Shown one piece after another: positions 24,464-33,727 of a DNA stretch of 64,000 nt. Made by a program: the position numbers and the translations under genes. Under the pieces are notes generated by a model, which saw only the letters and a list, made by a program, of their open reading frames with translations, made no database searches and was not told where the DNA came from. The DNA is from Pseudomonas frederiksbergensis (GTDB lineage Bacteria; Pseudomonadota; Gammaproteobacteria; Pseudomonadales; Pseudomonadaceae), in NCBI RefSeq assembly GCF_000802155.2, contig NZ_JQGJ02000013.1, positions 62,001 through 126,000 of the forward strand, read 5' to 3'. Position 1 is the stretch's first letter, and each line of letters starts with the position of its first letter.

Positions 24464-25010
24464 GTCGATTTCCGTGGGTAGCGTAAAGGTCATAGTTTAA
24501 CGGGTTCATGCCGGGTGCCATCCAGTCGATGGGCAGCGGCTCGCCCAACGCCAGTCGTTCGCGAACCACCGTACTGCGCACGTGGATCTTTTCCTCCACG
24601 CGAAGGATGGAAAATCGCTCCAGCAATTCCTGGCCGCGATAGAACGTCGGCAACAGATCCGCGACATCCTGGCCCACCACCAACGCGATCCGCTTGCCGT
24701 CCAGGGCCAGGCTGTCGGCGAGGTGAGCGAGCAGGGTGTAGCTGTAGATGGCGCCTTCGACGCCACGGGCGACGACCTGCTCCACCCGGCTCGCACGCAC
24801 TTCGGCGCAGCACAGTGGCTGGACGTTCTCGACGATCGATTCCAGCCAGTTCAGGCGAACGTCATAGTCGACCATTTGCTTGCCGTATGGATGCCGGAAG
24901 CTGGGGGCCACCAGCACGCGCCTGGCCTGGCGTGAGGCCTCGATCATCACCTGGGCGTGACCGGCGTGAGGGGGATTGAAGGCGCCACCATAAAGGGCAA
25001 TCTCGAACAT
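24453..25010 (-). CDS. Nicotinate/nicotinamide-mononucleotide adenylyltransferase
   Basis: This 185-residue nucleotidyltransferase has the (H/T)xGH motif in GGAFNPPHAGH and the C-terminal nucleotide-binding motif VRSTVVRERL. It joins NMN or NaMN to ATP to make NAD or NaAD. The protein is shorter and more divergent than housekeeping NadD, so it is probably a salvage-specific paralogue. It is transcribed with nrtR and divergently from pncA. A GAGGA site precedes the ATG, and the operator at 25028 lies 17 bp upstream of the start. Confidence 0.87.
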   Translation of the reverse strand: MFEIALYGGAFNPPHAGHAQVMIEASRQARRVLVAPSFRHPYGKQMVDYDVRLNWLESIVENVQPLCCAEVRASRVEQVVARGVEGAIYSYTLLAHLADSLALDGKRIALVVGQDVADLLPTFYRGQELLERFSILRVEEKIHVRSTVVRERLALGEPLPIDWMAPGMNPLNYDLYATHGNRHAH

Positions 25011-25027
25011 CGCTTCATCCTCTTTCG

Positions 25028-25042
25028 GTACATGACGTGTAC
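25028..25042 (-). promoter_or_regulatory. Candidate NrtR operator (adenylyltransferase side)
   Basis: GTACATGACGTGTAC followed by TCT is an imperfect palindrome matching the copy at 25149 (GTACAT-N4/5-GTAC followed by TCT). It lies between the divergent NAD genes, close to the minus-strand start. Confidence 0.65.
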
Positions 25043-25148
25043 TCTATCAGCAAAATCTTTTTGATGAAAATATGCTTCGTGCTGATCTTTGAGAACTAAG
25101 CATTAACGGCGCATCAGAAATAATTTCTGGAAATGGCTTGTTATGAAA

Positions 25149-25163
25149 GTACATCTTATGTAC
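25149..25163 (+). promoter_or_regulatory. Candidate NrtR operator (pncA side)
   Basis: GTACATCTTATGTAC is a perfect palindrome, again followed by TCT. It lies 30 bp upstream of the pncA start. Having two copies, one for each divergent operon, is the pattern expected for the regulator encoded alongside. Confidence 0.7.
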
Positions 25164-25193
25164 TCTCGTGACCATGAAGAGGAGAAACCCAGC

Positions 25194-25841
25194 ATGAACA
25201 GCCTGACCCGGAAAACCGCTTCCTTCGATGTCGATGCGCAAAAGAGCTTCACGCCGCTGTGCCCTGATGAGCTTCCAGTGCCGGGCGGTGACCAGATTGC
25301 CGGTGAGCTGAATTTCATCGCCTCCCTGGCCAGCCTCCGCATTGGCAGCAAGGACGCTCATTCGCCCCTGGCCCCGTGGGTGGTCGCCGATCGCACACAG
25401 ATGTTCGTGCCGACTGGGCTCGAGCACGCCGACATTACCTGGGTCAGCCACTGCGTTCCCGGCACCGAAGGCTTCGCCCTGCTGGATCAGCTACCGACCC
25501 CCTACGACTACGACTATTTCGTCTGGAAGGGTGTCGAGCCGGATCTGCACCCGTACGGCGCCTGCTACCACGACCTGCACGGCAAGCTGTCCACCGGGGT
25601 GATCGAGTACCTCAAAGGCCAGGCTGTGGAGCAGGTCATTGTCGGCGGGCTGGCGTTGGACTTCTGCGTCAAGACCACCGCCCTGCAACTGGCGGCTGCT
25701 GGCTTCAGGGTGATCATTCACCTCCCGGCCTGCCGAGCCATCAGCGAGGAGGGGGCCATCCAAGCCATTGCCGACATGCAGCAAGCGGGCGTCGCGGTTG
25801 CCGCGACACGTGAAGAAACCCTCCGCCAGGCAAACGCATAG
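25194..25841 (+). CDS. pncA: Nicotinamidase
   Basis: 215 residues from the ATG preceded by AGGAG. It is an isochorismatase-fold hydrolase with the triad Asp14 (FDVDAQ), Lys112 (VWKG) and Cys158 (LALDFCVKT), and metal ligands in SKDAHSP. It deamidates nicotinamide to nicotinate. It is the first gene of pncA-pncB-nadE, with pncB 9 bp downstream. The longer open frame starting at 25143 includes the operator and is rejected as coding start. Confidence 0.92.
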   Translation: MNSLTRKTASFDVDAQKSFTPLCPDELPVPGGDQIAGELNFIASLASLRIGSKDAHSPLAPWVVADRTQMFVPTGLEHADITWVSHCVPGTEGFALLDQLPTPYDYDYFVWKGVEPDLHPYGACYHDLHGKLSTGVIEYLKGQAVEQVIVGGLALDFCVKTTALQLAAAGFRVIIHLPACRAISEEGAIQAIADMQQAGVAVAATREETLRQANA

Positions 25842-25850
25842 GGAACAGAC

Positions 25851-27080
25851 ATGGACAGTGCATTCGATACAAACAGCGGCACCATCCAGAGCCTTCTGGA
25901 TACCGATTACTACACCTTCACCATGATGCAGGCGGTCTTGCACCAGCACCCGAATGTCGAGGTGGAATATCAGTTCATCGTGCGTTCCAAGGAGCGGCTC
26001 GGTCACCTGATTCCGGACATTCGTGTCGAATTGGAGAAGCTCGCCGGGTTGCAGCTGCGCGAGGGAGAGCAGCGGTTTTTGTTCAACAAGCGTTTCCGTG
26101 AGTACCTGACGCCGGACTTCGAACAGTTTCTCGGTTTGTTTCGCTTCAATTTGCGCTACATCCACGTTTCGGAAGTCGACGGCCAACTGCACATCCGCGT
26201 CCGTGGGCCGATGCTGCACTGCATCATGTTCGAGCAACCGGTATTGGCGATGGTCAGCGAACTGCGCAACCGTGAGAAGTACCCCGAAGTCGAGTTGGCC
26301 GACGTCACCCGCAAGCTGTACCAGAAATTCGAATGGCTGGAGAAGAATGCCAGCCGTGAAGAACTCGCCGAGTTTCGCGTTTCAGATTTCTCCACCCGGC
26401 GGCGGCTGTCGTTCAGGGCCCAGCGTGAAGTGGTGAATGTCATGCGCAGCGATTTCCCTGGGGTCTTTGTCGGCACCAGTAACGCTCACCTGGCTTACGA
26501 GTTCGATCTGCCGCTGATCGGCACCATGGCTCACCAATGGCTGATGGTGCACCAGCAACTCGGGCGCTTGCGCGAGAGCCAGAACGCGGCGTTGGAAAAC
26601 TGGGTACGTGAGTATCGCGGCCGCCTCGGTATCGCCTTGACCGACTGCATCAGCACCGACTTTTTCCTCAAGGATTTCGACCTGTACTTCGCCAAGCTCT
26701 ATGACGGCCTGCGCCAGGATTCAGGTGACCCCATCGCCTGGGCTGACAAGGTGCTGGGGCGCTACAAGGAGTTGGGCGTCGATGCGCGGACCAAGGACTT
26801 GATGTTCTCCGATGGCCTGAATTTCGAAAAATGCCTGCCGATCCTGCGTCATGTCCGTGGCAAGGCCAAGTTCGGTTTTGGCATGGGCACCAGCCTGGCC
26901 TGCGATGTCGACGGCGTCGAACCGCTGAGCATCGTCATGAAGCTGGTGCGGGTCCACGGCGAACCGGTCGTGAAGTTCTCCGACGATCCGATCAAGAACG
27001 TCTGCGAGGATGCCTCGTTCCTGCGGTATGCCGCCCAAGTATTCAACGTTGCCCTGATCAATCCACAATTGGGAGCCTGA
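25851..27080 (+). CDS. pncB: Nicotinate phosphoribosyltransferase
   Basis: 409 residues, the typical PncB length. It opens with [20 protein letters not shown] and contains [20 protein letters not shown] followed by AHQW, the family's phosphoribosyl and phosphohistidine region, and [12 protein letters not shown]. It converts nicotinate, PRPP and ATP to nicotinate mononucleotide. It sits between pncA and nadE with almost no gaps, so the product of the first enzyme feeds directly into it. Confidence 0.94.
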   Translation: MDSAFDTNSGTIQSLLDTDYYTFTMMQAVLHQHPNVEVEYQFIVRSKERLGHLIPDIRVELEKLAGLQLREGEQRFLFNKRFREYLTPDFEQFLGLFRFNLRYIHVSEVDGQLHIRVRGPMLHCIMFEQPVLAMVSELRNREKYPEVELADVTRKLYQKFEWLEKNASREELAEFRVSDFSTRRRLSFRAQREVVNVMRSDFPGVFVGTSNAHLAYEFDLPLIGTMAHQWLMVHQQLGRLRESQNAALENWVREYRGRLGIALTDCISTDFFLKDFDLYFAKLYDGLRQDSGDPIAWADKVLGRYKELGVDARTKDLMFSDGLNFEKCLPILRHVRGKAKFGFGMGTSLACDVDGVEPLSIVMKLVRVHGEPVVKFSDDPIKNVCEDASFLRYAAQVFNVALINPQLGA

Positions 27081-27081
27081 T

Positions 27082-27915
27082 ATGACTTCGCTTGCGCAAG
27101 AACGCATCGCCCGGGAGCTGGGCATCGACCGTCAACTCAACCAGGGTGGCGAGGCCTTGGCGATTGCCCGCCGCATTGAATTCATCAAGCAGACCTTGCG
27201 TGAGTCGGGCTGCCAGTCCTTGGTGCTGGGGATCAGTGGCGGCGTCGACTCGCTTACCGCCGGTCGCCTGTGCCAATTGGCGATGGAGCAACTGCGAGAG
27301 GAAGGTTACGCAGCGCGATTTATTGCCGTCCGGCTGCCGTACAAGGCCCAGGCCGACGAACAGGATGCCCAGGCTTCCCTGGACTTCATCCGGCCGGACT
27401 TGATCACCACCAGCAACATCGCCGCGTGTGTTGACGGGCTGATGGACAGCATCGCCATCGATGGCTTGCAGCCCTCGGCCGAACTCATCGACTTTGCCAA
27501 AGGCAACGCCAAGGCCCGGGCGCGGATGGTGGCGCAATATGCCATTGCCAATCTGAGCAACGGATTGGTGGTGGGAACCGATCATGGGGCGGAAGCAGTG
27601 ATGGGTTTCTTCACCAAGTTCGGCGACGGCGCGTGTGACTTGGCACCGCTGTCCGGGCTGACCAAGACCCAGGTGAGATGGTTGGCCGACGCGATGGGCG
27701 CCCCCGCGCATCTGGTGCGCAAGGCACCGACCGCCGATTTGGAAGACCTGGCGCCCGGTAAGTTGGATGAAGTGGCGTATGGCTGCAGCTACGAGGAGAT
27801 CGATGCGTACCTGATGGGCGAAGAGGTGTCGCCGCAGGCGCAACAGATCATTGAACGCGCCTACCTCAAGACGGCCCACAAACGAGCGTTGCCCCGCGTG
27901 CCGGTATTGTTGTAA
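27082..27915 (+). CDS. nadE: NH3-dependent NAD synthetase
   Basis: 277 residues, the short ammonia-dependent form without a nitrilase domain. The ATP-pyrophosphatase P-loop is SGGVDS (about 52-57), and ATP/NaAD-binding segments include [20 protein letters not shown] and [14 protein letters not shown]. It amidates NaAD to NAD, completing salvage with the adenylyltransferase encoded on the other strand. The ATG follows the pncB stop by a single base. Confidence 0.94.
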   Translation: MTSLAQERIARELGIDRQLNQGGEALAIARRIEFIKQTLRESGCQSLVLGISGGVDSLTAGRLCQLAMEQLREEGYAARFIAVRLPYKAQADEQDAQASLDFIRPDLITTSNIAACVDGLMDSIAIDGLQPSAELIDFAKGNAKARARMVAQYAIANLSNGLVVGTDHGAEAVMGFFTKFGDGACDLAPLSGLTKTQVRWLADAMGAPAHLVRKAPTADLEDLAPGKLDEVAYGCSYEEIDAYLMGEEVSPQAQQIIERAYLKTAHKRALPRVPVLL

Positions 27916-27955
27916 TAGATTTCAATGGGACCTTTGGCCTCGAACGGAGTGGCAA

Positions 27956-28552
27956 ATGACACAGGCAATCGGCATCAAGGATCGTGTACGCATCAAGCAC
28001 GTCGAAGTGCTCTCGGATAATTGGTACATCCTGCGCAAGACGACCTATGACTATCTCGGCCGAAACGGCCAATGGCGCGAGCTGACGCGCGAAACCTACG
28101 ACCGCGGCAACGGCGCCACCATCCTGCTGTACAGCAAGGCCAAGCAAACGGTGGTGTTGACTCGGCAATTCCGCTTCCCGGCCTTCGTCAATGGGCACGA
28201 CGGCCTGCTGATCGAAACCTGCGCCGGCCTGCTGGACAACGACGACCCGCAGACCTGCATCCGCAAGGAAACCCAGGAAGAAACCGGCTATGTCGTCCAG
28301 GATGTGCGCAAGGTCTTCGAAGCGTTCATGAGCCCGGGATCGGTGACTGAGCGGATCCATTTCTTTGTCGGTGAATACTTCGATGAAGACAAGCAGCACG
28401 AAGGCGGGGGCCTTGAGGACGAGGGTGAAGAGATCGAAGTGTTGGAGCTGCCGCTCGACCAGGCACTGGGCATGATCGAGGCGGGGGAGATTTGTGACGG
28501 CAAGACCATCATGCTGTTGCAGTACGCCAAGCTGCATCGGTTGCTGGATTGA
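27956..28552 (+). CDS. nudK: NUDIX hydrolase of the GDP-mannose pyrophosphatase (NudK/YffH) type
   Basis: 198 residues from the ATG with CGGAG upstream. A complete NUDIX box spans [19 protein letters not shown] then TGY. The N-terminal region ([39 protein letters not shown]) matches the NudK/ADP-ribose pyrophosphatase subgroup. It lies 40 bp after nadE and may be in the same transcript. Because NrtR responds to ADP-ribose-like molecules, a substrate related to NAD turnover is possible here. Confidence 0.85.
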   Translation: MTQAIGIKDRVRIKHVEVLSDNWYILRKTTYDYLGRNGQWRELTRETYDRGNGATILLYSKAKQTVVLTRQFRFPAFVNGHDGLLIETCAGLLDNDDPQTCIRKETQEETGYVVQDVRKVFEAFMSPGSVTERIHFFVGEYFDEDKQHEGGGLEDEGEEIEVLELPLDQALGMIEAGEICDGKTIMLLQYAKLHRLLD

Positions 28553-28561
28553 CGACGGGCT

Positions 28562-29557
28562 TCAGCAGTTGGCGATCCAGGCAGCTTGTTTGCTGATCTC
28601 GCCGCTGCCGAACCTTTCACGATAGGCGGAGGGAGCCAGGCCCACTGCGTTGCGGAAGGCTGCTCGAAAGCTTTCCACTGACCGGTAGCCACAGGCTTGT
28701 GCGATCCCAGCGGTGTTCTGGTCCGTGCTTTCCAGCAGTTCCCTCGCACGGTTCAGCCGTTCCTGTTGCAGCCAGACTTTGGGTGGCAGCCCGGTGGTTT
28801 CAACGAAACGCCGCAAAAACGTGCGCTCGCTCATGGCCACGCGAGCGGCCATGTCGGCCACGCTCAACGGTTGATCGAGGTTTTCGCGAATCCATTGCAA
28901 CACGCGCGTCAGTTCGTTGCGCGGCGACTTGCACACGGGAGCGACGATGAATTGCGATTGCCCGCCGGTTCGTTGTGGCGCCATGACCAGGCGCCGCGCC
29001 ACCGAATTGGCGATGTGCGTGCCGAAATCCCGGGCGATCAGATGCAGGCAGGCGTCGATGCCGGCGGCGCTGCCGGCTGAGGTGATCAGCTGCCCCAGGT
29101 CGACGTAGAGCACGTTGGGGTCGACTTTGATGCTGGGGAACCGCTCGGCCAACTCTTGTGAGAATTGCCAATGGGTGGTCACGGTCTGGCCGTCGAGCAG
29201 CCCCGTTGCGGCGAGTACGAAGACCCCCGAGCAGATCGACAGCAAGCGTGCCCCGCGAGCGTGAGCTCGCCTGAGGGCTTGGAGCAATGCCTCGGGAGGC
29301 GGCTCATAGCGACTGCGCCAGCCGGGAACGATGATGGTCTGCGCGGTTTCAAGCGCTTCCAGGCCGGCATCGACGCGAATCTGCAGGCCACCCAACGCAT
29401 GCATCGGGCCTTGGTCGACCGCGACGATGCGATGGGTGTACCAAGGCACGTCCAGTTCTGGGCGGGGCAGGCCGAAGATCTCCAGGGCGATACCAAACTC
29501 GAATACGCAAAGGCCCTCATAAACAAGGATTGCCACTGTTCCGGGATGAGCGTGCAT
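28562..29557 (-). CDS. GlxA/FtrA-type transcriptional regulator (DJ-1/PfpI plus AraC HTH)
   Basis: 331 residues from the ATG with GGTGAA upstream; an in-frame GTG lies 15 bp earlier. The N-terminal part is a DJ-1/PfpI-like domain (VAILVYEGLCVFEFGIALEIFG, LLSICSGVFVLAATGLLDG) without apparent enzymatic role. The C-terminal part is an AraC-type double HTH (SVADMAARVAMSERTFLRRF, FRAAFRNAVGLAPSAYRERF). The family regulates amine, amino-acid or catabolic genes. It is convergent with the NUDIX gene. The target is not evident; the upstream region toward the halogenase cluster makes that cluster a candidate. Confidence 0.87.
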   Translation of the reverse strand: MHAHPGTVAILVYEGLCVFEFGIALEIFGLPRPELDVPWYTHRIVAVDQGPMHALGGLQIRVDAGLEALETAQTIIVPGWRSRYEPPPEALLQALRRAHARGARLLSICSGVFVLAATGLLDGQTVTTHWQFSQELAERFPSIKVDPNVLYVDLGQLITSAGSAAGIDACLHLIARDFGTHIANSVARRLVMAPQRTGGQSQFIVAPVCKSPRNELTRVLQWIRENLDQPLSVADMAARVAMSERTFLRRFVETTGLPPKVWLQQERLNRARELLESTDQNTAGIAQACGYRSVESFRAAFRNAVGLAPSAYRERFGSGEISKQAAWIANC

Positions 29558-29610
29558 TTGGCGTAAATTCACCGTTTATTGTCGTCTGCTGCACTGTAGC
29601 GGACGTTCCC

Positions 29611-29802
29611 ATGTCCCTACAATCGCTGCCAGGCAATCAGGAAACCAAGACGGCTGCGCCCCACAAAGGTGACTGTCGCGTTACCGGTAACCCACCCCAT
29701 CGCACCGGTAGAGGATTGTCACTTCCAGATTTATTCCTGCTTCTACAGAAGTTCGATGAGTTCGAGCTGCGCGAGTGTGCGCATCTGATTGAGTTCTGTT
29801 AA
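29611..29802 (+). CDS. Possible small protein upstream of the antiporter
   Basis: A 63-residue frame ends in LPDLFLLLQKFDEFELRE and a short Cys-ending tail. Codon choice looks natural, but only a weak GCGGACG sequence precedes the ATG and I know no relatives. The 312-bp gap between the GlxA regulator and the antiporter otherwise holds nothing I can name. Confidence 0.3.
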   Translation: MSLQSLPGNQETKTAAPHKGDCRVTGNPPHRTGRGLSLPDLFLLLQKFDEFELRECAHLIEFC

Positions 29803-29884
29803 GGGCGCTGCCAACGGATATCGGCGGTGTCGAGGAGTTGTCAGTTGTACCCGGATTAACCTGGACGTTGTAAGGGAATGGAAT

Positions 29885-31135
29885 ATGTTGCTGATCCAGA
29901 TATTGTTTGTGATGTTGTCAGCAAAACTCCTGGGGGCGGTATTCAATCGCTTGGGGCAGCCTCAGGTAGTTGGCGAAATGATAGCCGGTTTTGTGTTGGG
30001 GCCGGTTGTACTCGGTCAGCTATTTCCCACCTTTCATCAACAGTTATTTGACAGCACTGCCGTTACACAGCTGAAAGTATTGAGCGAGCTGGGCATCTTG
30101 TTGTTCATGTTCGTCATTGGTGCGGAGTTTCGGTTTCCTCTCAAGCAGAGCAAGACGGGCTTCAAGGCCATGGTCATCGGCGCGTTCAGCATCGTTATCC
30201 CTTTTTCTCTCGGCGCCGCGATGGCCCCTTGGCTGTTCGAGCACTTCGCCATGCCCGGGACCTCTCGGTTGGGTTTCGTCCTGTTCATCGGCACGGTGTT
30301 CTCCGTGACCGCTTTCCCGGTACTGGCGCGGATTCTCAAAGAGCGAGGCATGCTCGGTACACAAACCGGTGCGATTGCCTTGCTGGCCGCCGCCATGAGC
30401 GATGTGGTGGCGTGGATGCTGATAGCGGCCGTGGCCATGGTGAATGGCCAGGACGACAACTGGATGGCCCTGTTCTTGCGAGGCGCGTGCCTGTTGTCGC
30501 TGGTGGTCTTTTCCTTGCTGGTGCTCAAACCGTTGCTGGCCCGCTGGCTTGCCGCTGAAGGAAAACTCGCGCAACCCATGGTGCTGGTGGCGCTGCTGGC
30601 CGGTGTGATGATCTACGGCAGCCTGACCGACGCTCTGCAAGTACACGCTGTGTTCGGTGCTTTCCTGTTCGGCCTGTGCTTGCCCCGGGACCAGCGCTTG
30701 CTGGACATGATCATCGAACGGTTGGAACACGTGTCGCTGATCATATTGATGCCTTGTTTCTTTGCCCTCGCAGGCTTGAGCACCACGTCTTCGGCTTTCT
30801 CGGGCCTTGGCGTCTGGGTGTTGCTGGTGATCCTGCTGGTGGCTGTCACCGGCAAAGTGGCCGGTAGCGCCCTGGGCGCAAGGCTGGTGGGATGCTCCTG
30901 GTCCAATTCCCTGACCGTCGGGGCCCTGATGAATACCCGCGGGCTGATGGAACTGGTCGTGCTCAAGATCGGCCTGGACATGGGCATTATCGGCAGCGAG
31001 CTGTTTACCGCCCTGGTGGTGATGACCATCGTCACCACGCTGATGACCGGCCCGCTGATGAATCTGCATAACAAGAAAGTCATCCCCACAGGCACTCCGT
31101 TAATCGCGCGAGTGTCGCCCCCCACGGATTTGTAA
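29885..31135 (+). CDS. CPA2-family cation/proton antiporter (KefB-like membrane domain)
   Basis: 416 residues from the ATG preceded by AAGGGAATGG. About 12 membrane helices carry the CPA2 motifs NRLGQPQVVGEMIAGFVLGP, FRFPLKQSK and NTRGLMELVVLKIGLDMG. It ends shortly after the last helix, with no RCK/TrkA-N domain, so it is not a complete KefB/KefC. It exchanges Na or K for protons across the inner membrane. It lies 32 bp upstream of the halogenase-like gene in the same orientation; an export or ion-balance role linked to that cluster is possible. Confidence 0.83.
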   Translation: MLLIQILFVMLSAKLLGAVFNRLGQPQVVGEMIAGFVLGPVVLGQLFPTFHQQLFDSTAVTQLKVLSELGILLFMFVIGAEFRFPLKQSKTGFKAMVIGAFSIVIPFSLGAAMAPWLFEHFAMPGTSRLGFVLFIGTVFSVTAFPVLARILKERGMLGTQTGAIALLAAAMSDVVAWMLIAAVAMVNGQDDNWMALFLRGACLLSLVVFSLLVLKPLLARWLAAEGKLAQPMVLVALLAGVMIYGSLTDALQVHAVFGAFLFGLCLPRDQRLLDMIIERLEHVSLIILMPCFFALAGLSTTSSAFSGLGVWVLLVILLVAVTGKVAGSALGARLVGCSWSNSLTVGALMNTRGLMELVVLKIGLDMGIIGSELFTALVVMTIVTTLMTGPLMNLHNKKVIPTGTPLIARVSPPTDL

Positions 31136-31167
31136 CACCGACCGATAACAATGGAATGGAGCGATAA

Positions 31168-31962
31168 ATGAGCGAACAAACATCCAGCTTGGTCATCGAA
31201 GTAATGGAGCAACAACTGGCCAAGCACTTCCAGGCTATTTTGCAAGATGAAAACCGGATGAAGCAGATTCGTAATGAATTTCGCCGCGACGGTTATTTCA
31301 ACTTCAAGAACTTTTCCTTCCTGCCAAAAAGGATTCTGGAAAACGTTCACAGCGAAGTTCATGCGCTGTTGGATGAATATTCGGTACGTCGCGATGTTAC
31401 TGTTCCGTCCACCGGTAATACTTACCGCAAGATGTACAACGTCAACCAACCTGAGATTGCCGAAGGCGGGACGTTCATTCCGGCGCTCTACCAATCCGAG
31501 TCGCTGCGTAATTTTCTCGGCAACATCGCTGGCGATGACCTGGCGTCCTGCTGGGAGCAAGAGCAATACCTGATCACCAAGCTGAGCCATCCGGGCGATA
31601 CCCACGGCTGGCATTGGGGCGATTACCCCTACACCATGATCTGGATCATCGAAGCGCCCGAGGACCCTGCGATCGGCGGCGTGCTGCAATGCGTGCCTCA
31701 CAGCGAGTGGGACAAGCAGAACCCGCAGATCTGGCAGTACATCCTCAACAACCCGATCAAGTCCTACCACCACCTGAAGGGCGATGTGTATTTCCTCAAG
31801 TCCGATACCACGTTGCACCACGTCGTGCCGATCCAGCAGGAAACCACTCGGATCATCCTCAATACCTGCTGGGCCAGCGCCCATGACCGGCGAACCGACG
31901 TTGCCCACGAAAGCATCGAAGTGATCTGGGACACCAAGGCCCGGTCTGCCGAAGAAGCCTGA
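31168..31962 (+). CDS. Fe(II)/2-oxoglutarate radical halogenase, BesD/Hal family
   Basis: This 264-residue soluble protein has GGAG before the ATG. The core GDTHGWHWGDYPYTMIWIIE gives His149-Trp-Gly151 where hydroxylases have His-x-Asp; Gly at this place frees an iron site for chloride and is the hallmark of radical halogenases. The distal ligand is His217 or His218 (TTLHHVVP) and the 2-oxoglutarate Arg is Arg228 (ETTRIILN). BesD-type enzymes chlorinate unactivated carbons of free amino acids such as Lys, Orn or Leu without a carrier protein; none is encoded here. Substrate identity is unknown. It is followed by a BesC-like oxidase gene. Confidence 0.82.
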   Translation: MSEQTSSLVIEVMEQQLAKHFQAILQDENRMKQIRNEFRRDGYFNFKNFSFLPKRILENVHSEVHALLDEYSVRRDVTVPSTGNTYRKMYNVNQPEIAEGGTFIPALYQSESLRNFLGNIAGDDLASCWEQEQYLITKLSHPGDTHGWHWGDYPYTMIWIIEAPEDPAIGGVLQCVPHSEWDKQNPQIWQYILNNPIKSYHHLKGDVYFLKSDTTLHHVVPIQQETTRIILNTCWASAHDRRTDVAHESIEVIWDTKARSAEEA

Positions 31963-32046
31963 CGGCAAATCGGCCGGGCGGATGGCTGTCCGCCCGGCTT
32001 CATATTTGAAAATCAACGTTGCCCCCGGGGCTCAAGGAAGCAGGCC

Positions 32047-32793
32047 ATGTCCATTACCCAAGAAACCTTTCAATCCGAAACCGCTTACGTCGTGCGCAAC
32101 GAAGGTGTCGACCTGGAACTCCAGTCGTTCATGGATGAGCAGATCGACTACATCCTCAAGCATCGGGCGACCGAACACCCATTTCTCAACGCCTACGCCG
32201 AGCACGGCCTGCCGCCGGAGCAAAGCAAGGTGCTGTACTTGGAAACCCTGCATTACTTCAAGTATCTGCCGTTCTATGTCTGTGGCATTTCCACCATTAC
32301 CCGTGACGAGGCGGTGTTGCGCACCATCGCGTTCAACGCCCGTGACGAGCTGGGCGAAACCCATTCTCACTCCGACCTGTATCGCAAGTTCCTGCACGAC
32401 AAGGGCATCAGCGAAGAGCAGATCGAAGCCTACAAATGTCTGCCGAGCACCCAGGCATTGAATGATGGTATCTGCGCGCTCTACAGCAAGCCGCCGCTGC
32501 AAAAAGCCCTGGGCGGCCTGTTCGCCGACGAGGCGATGTCGGCCTCGATGGTTTCCAAATACAACGATGGCCTCATCAAGGAAGGCGTCGGCGAACGTGG
32601 ACGGTTCTTCTGGACGCTGCACATGGAAGTCGAAGTCGGGCATTCCAACGCCGTGTTCAATGTCATGGAAAAACACCTGCAAACGCCGCAAGAGCGCCGT
32701 CTGTTCGCCGAAGGCATCGAACAGTACCTGCACCTGATGGAAGTGTACTGGGACGGTATCGAGCGCAAACTCAACGCTGGAGGACGTCAATGA
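32047..32793 (+). CDS. Haem-oxygenase-like diiron oxidase (HDO, BesC-like)
   Basis: A 248-residue all-helical protein of the TenA/haem-oxygenase-like fold. Candidate iron ligands occur in ETLHYFKYLPFY (Glu66/His69 region), ARDELGETHSHSD (Glu101, His106/His108) and LHMEVEVGHSN (Glu194 or Glu196 and His199), as expected for HDO enzymes. In beta-ethynylserine biosynthesis the HDO BesC cleaves 4-chloro-lysine to a chlorinated terminal alkene. The neighbouring halogenase gene makes an analogous C-C cleavage plausible here. It lies 84 bp after the halogenase gene and overlaps the transporter gene by 4 bp (ATGA). Confidence 0.8.
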   Translation: MSITQETFQSETAYVVRNEGVDLELQSFMDEQIDYILKHRATEHPFLNAYAEHGLPPEQSKVLYLETLHYFKYLPFYVCGISTITRDEAVLRTIAFNARDELGETHSHSDLYRKFLHDKGISEEQIEAYKCLPSTQALNDGICALYSKPPLQKALGGLFADEAMSASMVSKYNDGLIKEGVGERGRFFWTLHMEVEVGHSNAVFNVMEKHLQTPQERRLFAEGIEQYLHLMEVYWDGIERKLNAGGRQ

Positions 32794-33719
32794 CCGCCAA
32801 GAATGAATCCGGACAAGGCGTGGCCTTCGGGCTCGGCGCCACGCTGCTCTGGGGCTCGTACCCTCTCTGGTACAAGCCCCTCGCAGGGCTCGATGCCTAC
32901 CATCTGCTGTCCTGGCGCGTCGTCTTTGCCGAGCTGTTTCTCCTGGCGCTGGTGTTGTTGACCGCCCGGGTAGGAACGTTGCGTTCTACGCTCAAGACGG
33001 TTCGCCCGGTGAACGTGCTGACGGTGTCGGCGGTCCTCGGGCTGTGGTGGCTGATGTACATCTACGGGATCATGACCGGACGCGTGTTGGAGGTGGCTTT
33101 CGGCTATTTCCTCAGCCCCATCATGAGCATGGTGGTCTCGCGGGTCATCTTCAAGGAGCGCCTCACGTCATTGCAGACCTGGGCGATATTCCTGGCCGTC
33201 ACCGGTGTGACGTTGATGGCATTCGAGTTGCTGAACCTGCATTCATTCCCATGGATCGCACTGGTCATCGGCTTCTGCTATTCCTTCTATGGCATCTTCA
33301 AGAAAAAGGTCCCCGGCGATCCGGTGGTCATCCAGACCTTGGAAATTGCCGTACTGCTGCCATTTGCGGCGCTGTTCCTGGTGCTGGCCCAAGCCCAGGG
33401 CGTAGGGCATCAGTTCCTGCAATCGGGTACCCGCGACCTGTTGCTGATCGCGACGGGCCTGATCACGGTGCTGCCGTTGTGGTGGTACAGTCTGGCGGCC
33501 AAGCAGTTGTCGATGATCACGCTGGGCTTCTTGCAATTTGTCCCGCCAATTTGCAATTTCCTGTTGGCGGCGTTCGTTTACGGTGAACCGGTCTCGTCGT
33601 TGAAACTGGCGGCGTTCTCGTTCATCTGGCTGGCGCTTGCGTTGTTCACGTTGAATTCAATTCGGGTCCAGCGTGCAGCGGCAGCCGCCAGGTTGTCCGT
33701 GCAAATGCGTACGGCATGA
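32790..33719 (+). CDS. RarD/EamA-family drug/metabolite transporter
   Basis: 309 residues with ten predicted helices in two EamA repeats. The opening GVAFGLGATLLWGSYPLWYK and the segment LEVAFGYFLSPIMSMVVSRV are typical of the RarD subgroup. It overlaps the oxidase gene by 4 bp, so they are co-translated. It most likely exports the product of the halogenase-oxidase pathway or an amino-acid precursor; direction is inferred from the family. Confidence 0.85.
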   Translation: MTAKNESGQGVAFGLGATLLWGSYPLWYKPLAGLDAYHLLSWRVVFAELFLLALVLLTARVGTLRSTLKTVRPVNVLTVSAVLGLWWLMYIYGIMTGRVLEVAFGYFLSPIMSMVVSRVIFKERLTSLQTWAIFLAVTGVTLMAFELLNLHSFPWIALVIGFCYSFYGIFKKKVPGDPVVIQTLEIAVLLPFAALFLVLAQAQGVGHQFLQSGTRDLLLIATGLITVLPLWWYSLAAKQLSMITLGFLQFVPPICNFLLAAFVYGEPVSSLKLAAFSFIWLALALFTLNSIRVQRAAAAARLSVQMRTA

Positions 33720-33727
33720 CATACCCG

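Noticed and set aside
30613-32016. 467-codon minus-strand frame over the antiporter and halogenase genes
   Set aside because: It crosses the boundary between two well-supported genes on the other strand and shows no protein family.
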